Shown here: positions 60,898 to 64,000 of the stretch, one piece after another
How the letters are laid out: each line of letters opens with the position of its first letter
Position numbering within the stretch: the first letter of the stretch is position 1
Assembly: GCF_041146395.1 (NCBI RefSeq)
Contig: NC_091009.1
Location: 445,001 to 509,000 of the forward strand
DNA from: Eulemur rufifrons
Lineage: Eukaryota > Chordata > Mammalia > Primates > Lemuridae
Direction of reading: 5' to 3'
DNA: 64,000 bases
The notes under the pieces: model-generated
The model's input: the letters and a program-made list of their open reading frames with translations, nothing else
Database searches by the model: none
What the model was told of the DNA's origin: nothing
Made by a program: the position numbers and the translations under genes

Positions 60898-63800
60898 CTA
60901 TAGTTTAGTAGGCATAAAATCATCACTCCATAGTTGCTTTCTCTGCATGAATGTAAGCGTTCCTATATATGATTCTCGTACTTCCTCCAAACTAGAGTTT
61001 AGTATGCCTACAAAACACAAGCCCATCCTTGATTTCTCTGAGTCAATGTACGTGGTCCCCAATATGACTCTCTCACTTCTTCCAAAGTAGAGTTTTGCAG
61101 GCCTACCGTCCATCCCCCGAAAGTTGGTTTCTATAAATGACTGTACGCTTTCCTATATAACTTCTTCCAAACTAGAGATTAGCATGGGTACAAAAACCCA
61201 CCCCATAATTGCTTTCTCTGCATGAATGTAAGCATTCCCAAATATCATTTTCCTACTTCTTCCAAACTAGAGTTTAGTATGCCTACAAACCACCACATCA
61301 TCGTTGCTTTCTCTGAGTGAATGTAACCCTTTCCATATATGACTCTCAATCTTAAACCAAAATAGAATTTAGCACGCCTACATTCCACAACCAGAAATTT
61401 CCTTTCCCTAAGAGACTCTAAGCTTTCTTATATGTGATTCTCAAACTTCGTCCAAACTAGAGTTTAGCACGCCTAGAAAACACCACCCCACAGTTGCTTT
61501 CTCTGCATGAATGTAAGCGTTTGTATATATGACACTGGTACTTCTTTCAAAATACAATTTAGCAGACCTAAAAATCTACCGCCAAGAGTTGCTTTCTCTG
61601 ACTGTCTGCTTTCGAACTTCTTCCAAACTATATTTTAGCATGCCAACAAAACACCACCCCATAGTTGCTTTCTCTGCGTCCATATAAGCGTTCATATATA
61701 TGTCTCTCGTACTTCTTCCAAACTGGAGTTTAGTATACCTAAAAACCGGCACCACAATTTACCTTTCTCTGAGTGAATGAAGCGTATCCATGTATGCCTC
61801 TTTCACTTCATCCAAATTAGAGTTTAGCGGCCTACAAACCACTTCCTGTGAGTTGCTTTCTCTAGGTGACTGTAAACTTTCCTATATAAGACTCTCGAAC
61901 TTCTTCCAAACTACAGTTTGGCATGCCAACAATACAGCGCCCCATCGTTGATTTCTCTGGGTGAACATAAGCGTTCCCATATATGACTCTCACTCTTTTT
62001 CCAAAATAGAATTTAACAGACCTACACACCAGCCCCCGATGGTTCCTTTCTCTACGTGACTCTAATTTTCCCCAGATATGACTCTTGAACTTCCTCCAAA
62101 CTACAGATTATGATGATTACATACACCACCCCACAATTGCTTTCTCTGCGTGAATGTAACCATTCATATATGACTCTCCTACTTCTTCGAACTACAGTTG
62201 TTATTCCTACAAACCACCACGACAAAGTTCTTTCTCTGAGTGAATGCAAGCGTTCTCACACTTCATCCAAATTACAGTTTAGCAGACCTACCAACAAACT
62301 ACAGAGAGTTGTTTTCTCTGTGTCAGTGTAATCTTTCCTATATAAGGCTCTCGAACTTCTTCCAAACCACAGTTTAGCATGCCAACAAAATACGACCCCA
62401 GAGTTGCTTTCTCTGCGTGAATGTAAGCATTCGTATATATGAGTCTCCTACTTCCTCCAAAATACAGTTTAGAATGCTTACAAACCACCACCCAAACGTT
62501 GCGTTCTCTGAGTGAATGTAAGCGTTCCCATGTTTGACTCTCACAATTGATGCAAATTAGAGTTTAGCATGCTTAGAAACAATCTGCCAAGAGTTACTTT
62601 CTCTAGGTGACTGTAAGCTTTCTTATATAAGACTCGCGAACTTCTTCCAAACTACAGTTTAGCATGCCAACGAAACACTGCCCCATCGTTGATTTCTCTG
62701 AGTGAACATAAGCGTTCCCACATATGACTTTCTCTCTTCTTCCAAAATAGAATTTAGCAGATCTACAAAACGGCCCCCGATGGTTGCTTTCTCTAAGTGA
62801 CTGCAATTTTCCCCAGATAAGACTCCCGGACTTCCTCCAAAGTATACATTAACATGCGTACATACGCCACCCATCAGTTGCTTTCTCTGCGTGAATGTAA
62901 CCGTTCATATATATGACTCTCCTACTTCTTCCAAACTACAGTTATGATGCCTACAAATCACCACCCAAACGTTGTGTTCTCTGAGTGAATGTAAGCGTTC
63001 CCATGTTTGACTCTCACAATTGCTGCTAATTAGTGTTTACAGGCTTGCAAAGCTGTCCCGAGTGTTGCTTTCTCTAGGTGACTCTAAGTTATCCTATATA
63101 ACACTCTCGAACTCCTTCCAAACTGCAGTTTAGCATCCCCGCAACACATCACCCCATAGTTTCTTTCTCTGCATGAATGTAAGCGTTTGTCTATATGACT
63201 CTGGTACGTCTTTCAAAATACAATTTAGCAGACCTAAAAATCACCCGCCAAGAGTTGCTTTCTGTAAATGACTGTCAGCTTTCGAACTTCTTCCAATCTA
63301 TAGTTTAGCATGCCTGCACTACAGCACCCCATATTTGCTTTCTCTGTGTTAATGTAAGCGTTCCTATATATGTCTCTCGTACCTCTTCCAAAGTAGAGTT
63401 CAGTATGCTCAAAAACGGCCACCCCAACGTTGCTTTCTCTGAGTGAATGTAAGCGTTCCTGTATATGATTCTAACACTTCATTGAAAATAGAGTTTAGCA
63501 GGCCTACGAACCACCCCCCCAAGAGTTGCTTTCTCTAAATGACTGTAAACTTCCCAGATATGACTCTCGAACATCCCCCAAACTATAGTTTAGTAGGCAT
63601 ACAAACATCACTCCATAGTTGCTTTCTCTGCATGAATGTAAGCGTTCCTATATATGATTCTCGTACTTCTTCCAAACTAGAGTTTAGTATGCCTACAAAC
63701 CACAACCCCATCGTTGATTTCTCTGAGTGAATGTACGCAGTCCCCAATATGACTCTCCCCCTTCTTCCAAAGTAGAGTTTTGCAGGCCTACAAACCATCC

Positions 63801-64000
63801 CCCGAAAGTTGGTTTCTATAAATGACGGTACGTTTTCCTATATATTACTCTTTAACTTCTTGCAAAATAGAGATTAGCATGGCTACAAAAAATCCACCCC
63901 ATAATTGCTTTCTCTGCATGAATGTAAGTGTTCCCATATATCATTCTCCTACTTCTTCCAAACTAGAGTTTAGTATGCCTACAAACCACCACATCATCGT
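60898..64000 (-). repeat. Right arm of large SatC inverted duplication (truncated by window end)
   Basis: It is the reverse complement of 53297-56400 with a few differences per few hundred bases, for example DVCMPTKL versus DDFMPTKL in the incidental translation at 60898-61113. Pairing runs right up to the last base of the window, so the arm extends beyond it. Confidence 0.88.

Larger units (their letters stand above)
57453..64000 (-). repeat. SatC satellite, reverse orientation
   Basis: From ~57453 every monomer reads as the reverse complement (for example CTTCTTCCAAACTAGAGTTT, GTTGCTTTCTCTGAGTGAAT). The switch occurs at CATACATAC / GAGTTCCAAAATACAG with no unrelated sequence between. The array continues to the window end. 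The ~2.7-kb unit seen on the left recurs here (60898-61113 versus 63583-63798, offset 2685). Confidence 0.93.

Noticed and set aside
53281..63798. Many 60-91-codon frames in SatC on both strands
   Set aside because: Periodic Tyr/Phe-Gly-rich peptides mirror the 97-bp monomer. Identical frames on opposite strands are explained by the inverted duplication.
50000..64000. CRISPR-like regularly spaced repeats
   Set aside because: The ~97-bp units are contiguous tandem monomers with no unique spacers, in a primate genome with Alu and L1.

Overview
The window is repeat-only DNA from a primate, most likely a lemur (strepsirrhine). The only single-copy landmarks are two retrotransposon insertions. 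The Alu at 15070-15419 has a long A-rich linker between its arms and a 3' arm with the 'GACGCCACGGCACTCACTC' signature that I associate with lemuriform Alus. The L1 at 2210-8515 is a primate-type LINE-1 with a G-rich 3' UTR and an ACAA-rich tail. I see no host protein-coding gene, rRNA, tRNA or CRISPR. The species call rests on pattern memory, not on a database search.

Layout from left to right. (1) 1-2209 and 8516-38760 form one tandem array of a ~547-bp satellite, here called SatA, split by the L1 insertion. The left part (to ~14.5 kb) holds diverged monomers. The right part (14.5-38.76 kb) holds about 44 homogenised monomers of three recurring classes (X, Y, Z). It includes a clean 7-monomer, ~3832-bp higher-order duplication at ~20290-27954. 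Old monomers carry a striking inverted repeat (up to 24-bp perfect arms and a 7-nt loop) and a YY1-like AAGATGGCTGCC motif. The homogenised classes have lost or altered both to different degrees. (2) 38745-39040 is an interleaved junction where short SatA fragments alternate with CCCTAA telomeric repeats. (3) 38761-49990 is about 11 kb of degenerate telomeric DNA (CCCTAA on the + strand). It is punctuated by ~200-bp GC-richer islands of three classes (I, II, III) and is itself amplified as a ~3.53-kb higher-order repeat. (4) 49992-64000 is a second satellite, SatC (~97-bp monomer, later organised as ~290-bp trimers). It runs forward to ~57452, then flips orientation. The reverse part mirrors the forward part: 53297-56400 pairs with 60898-64000 around a symmetry centre near 58649, giving a large inverted duplication with a multi-kilobase spacer that continues past the window end.

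Taken together this looks like subtelomeric or other terminal heterochromatin. No genes act together here. The interest lies in how the DNA was built: hairpin-bearing satellite monomers, nested higher-order repeats, telomeric repeats captured and re-amplified as a satellite, and a satellite palindrome with monomer-register deletions.
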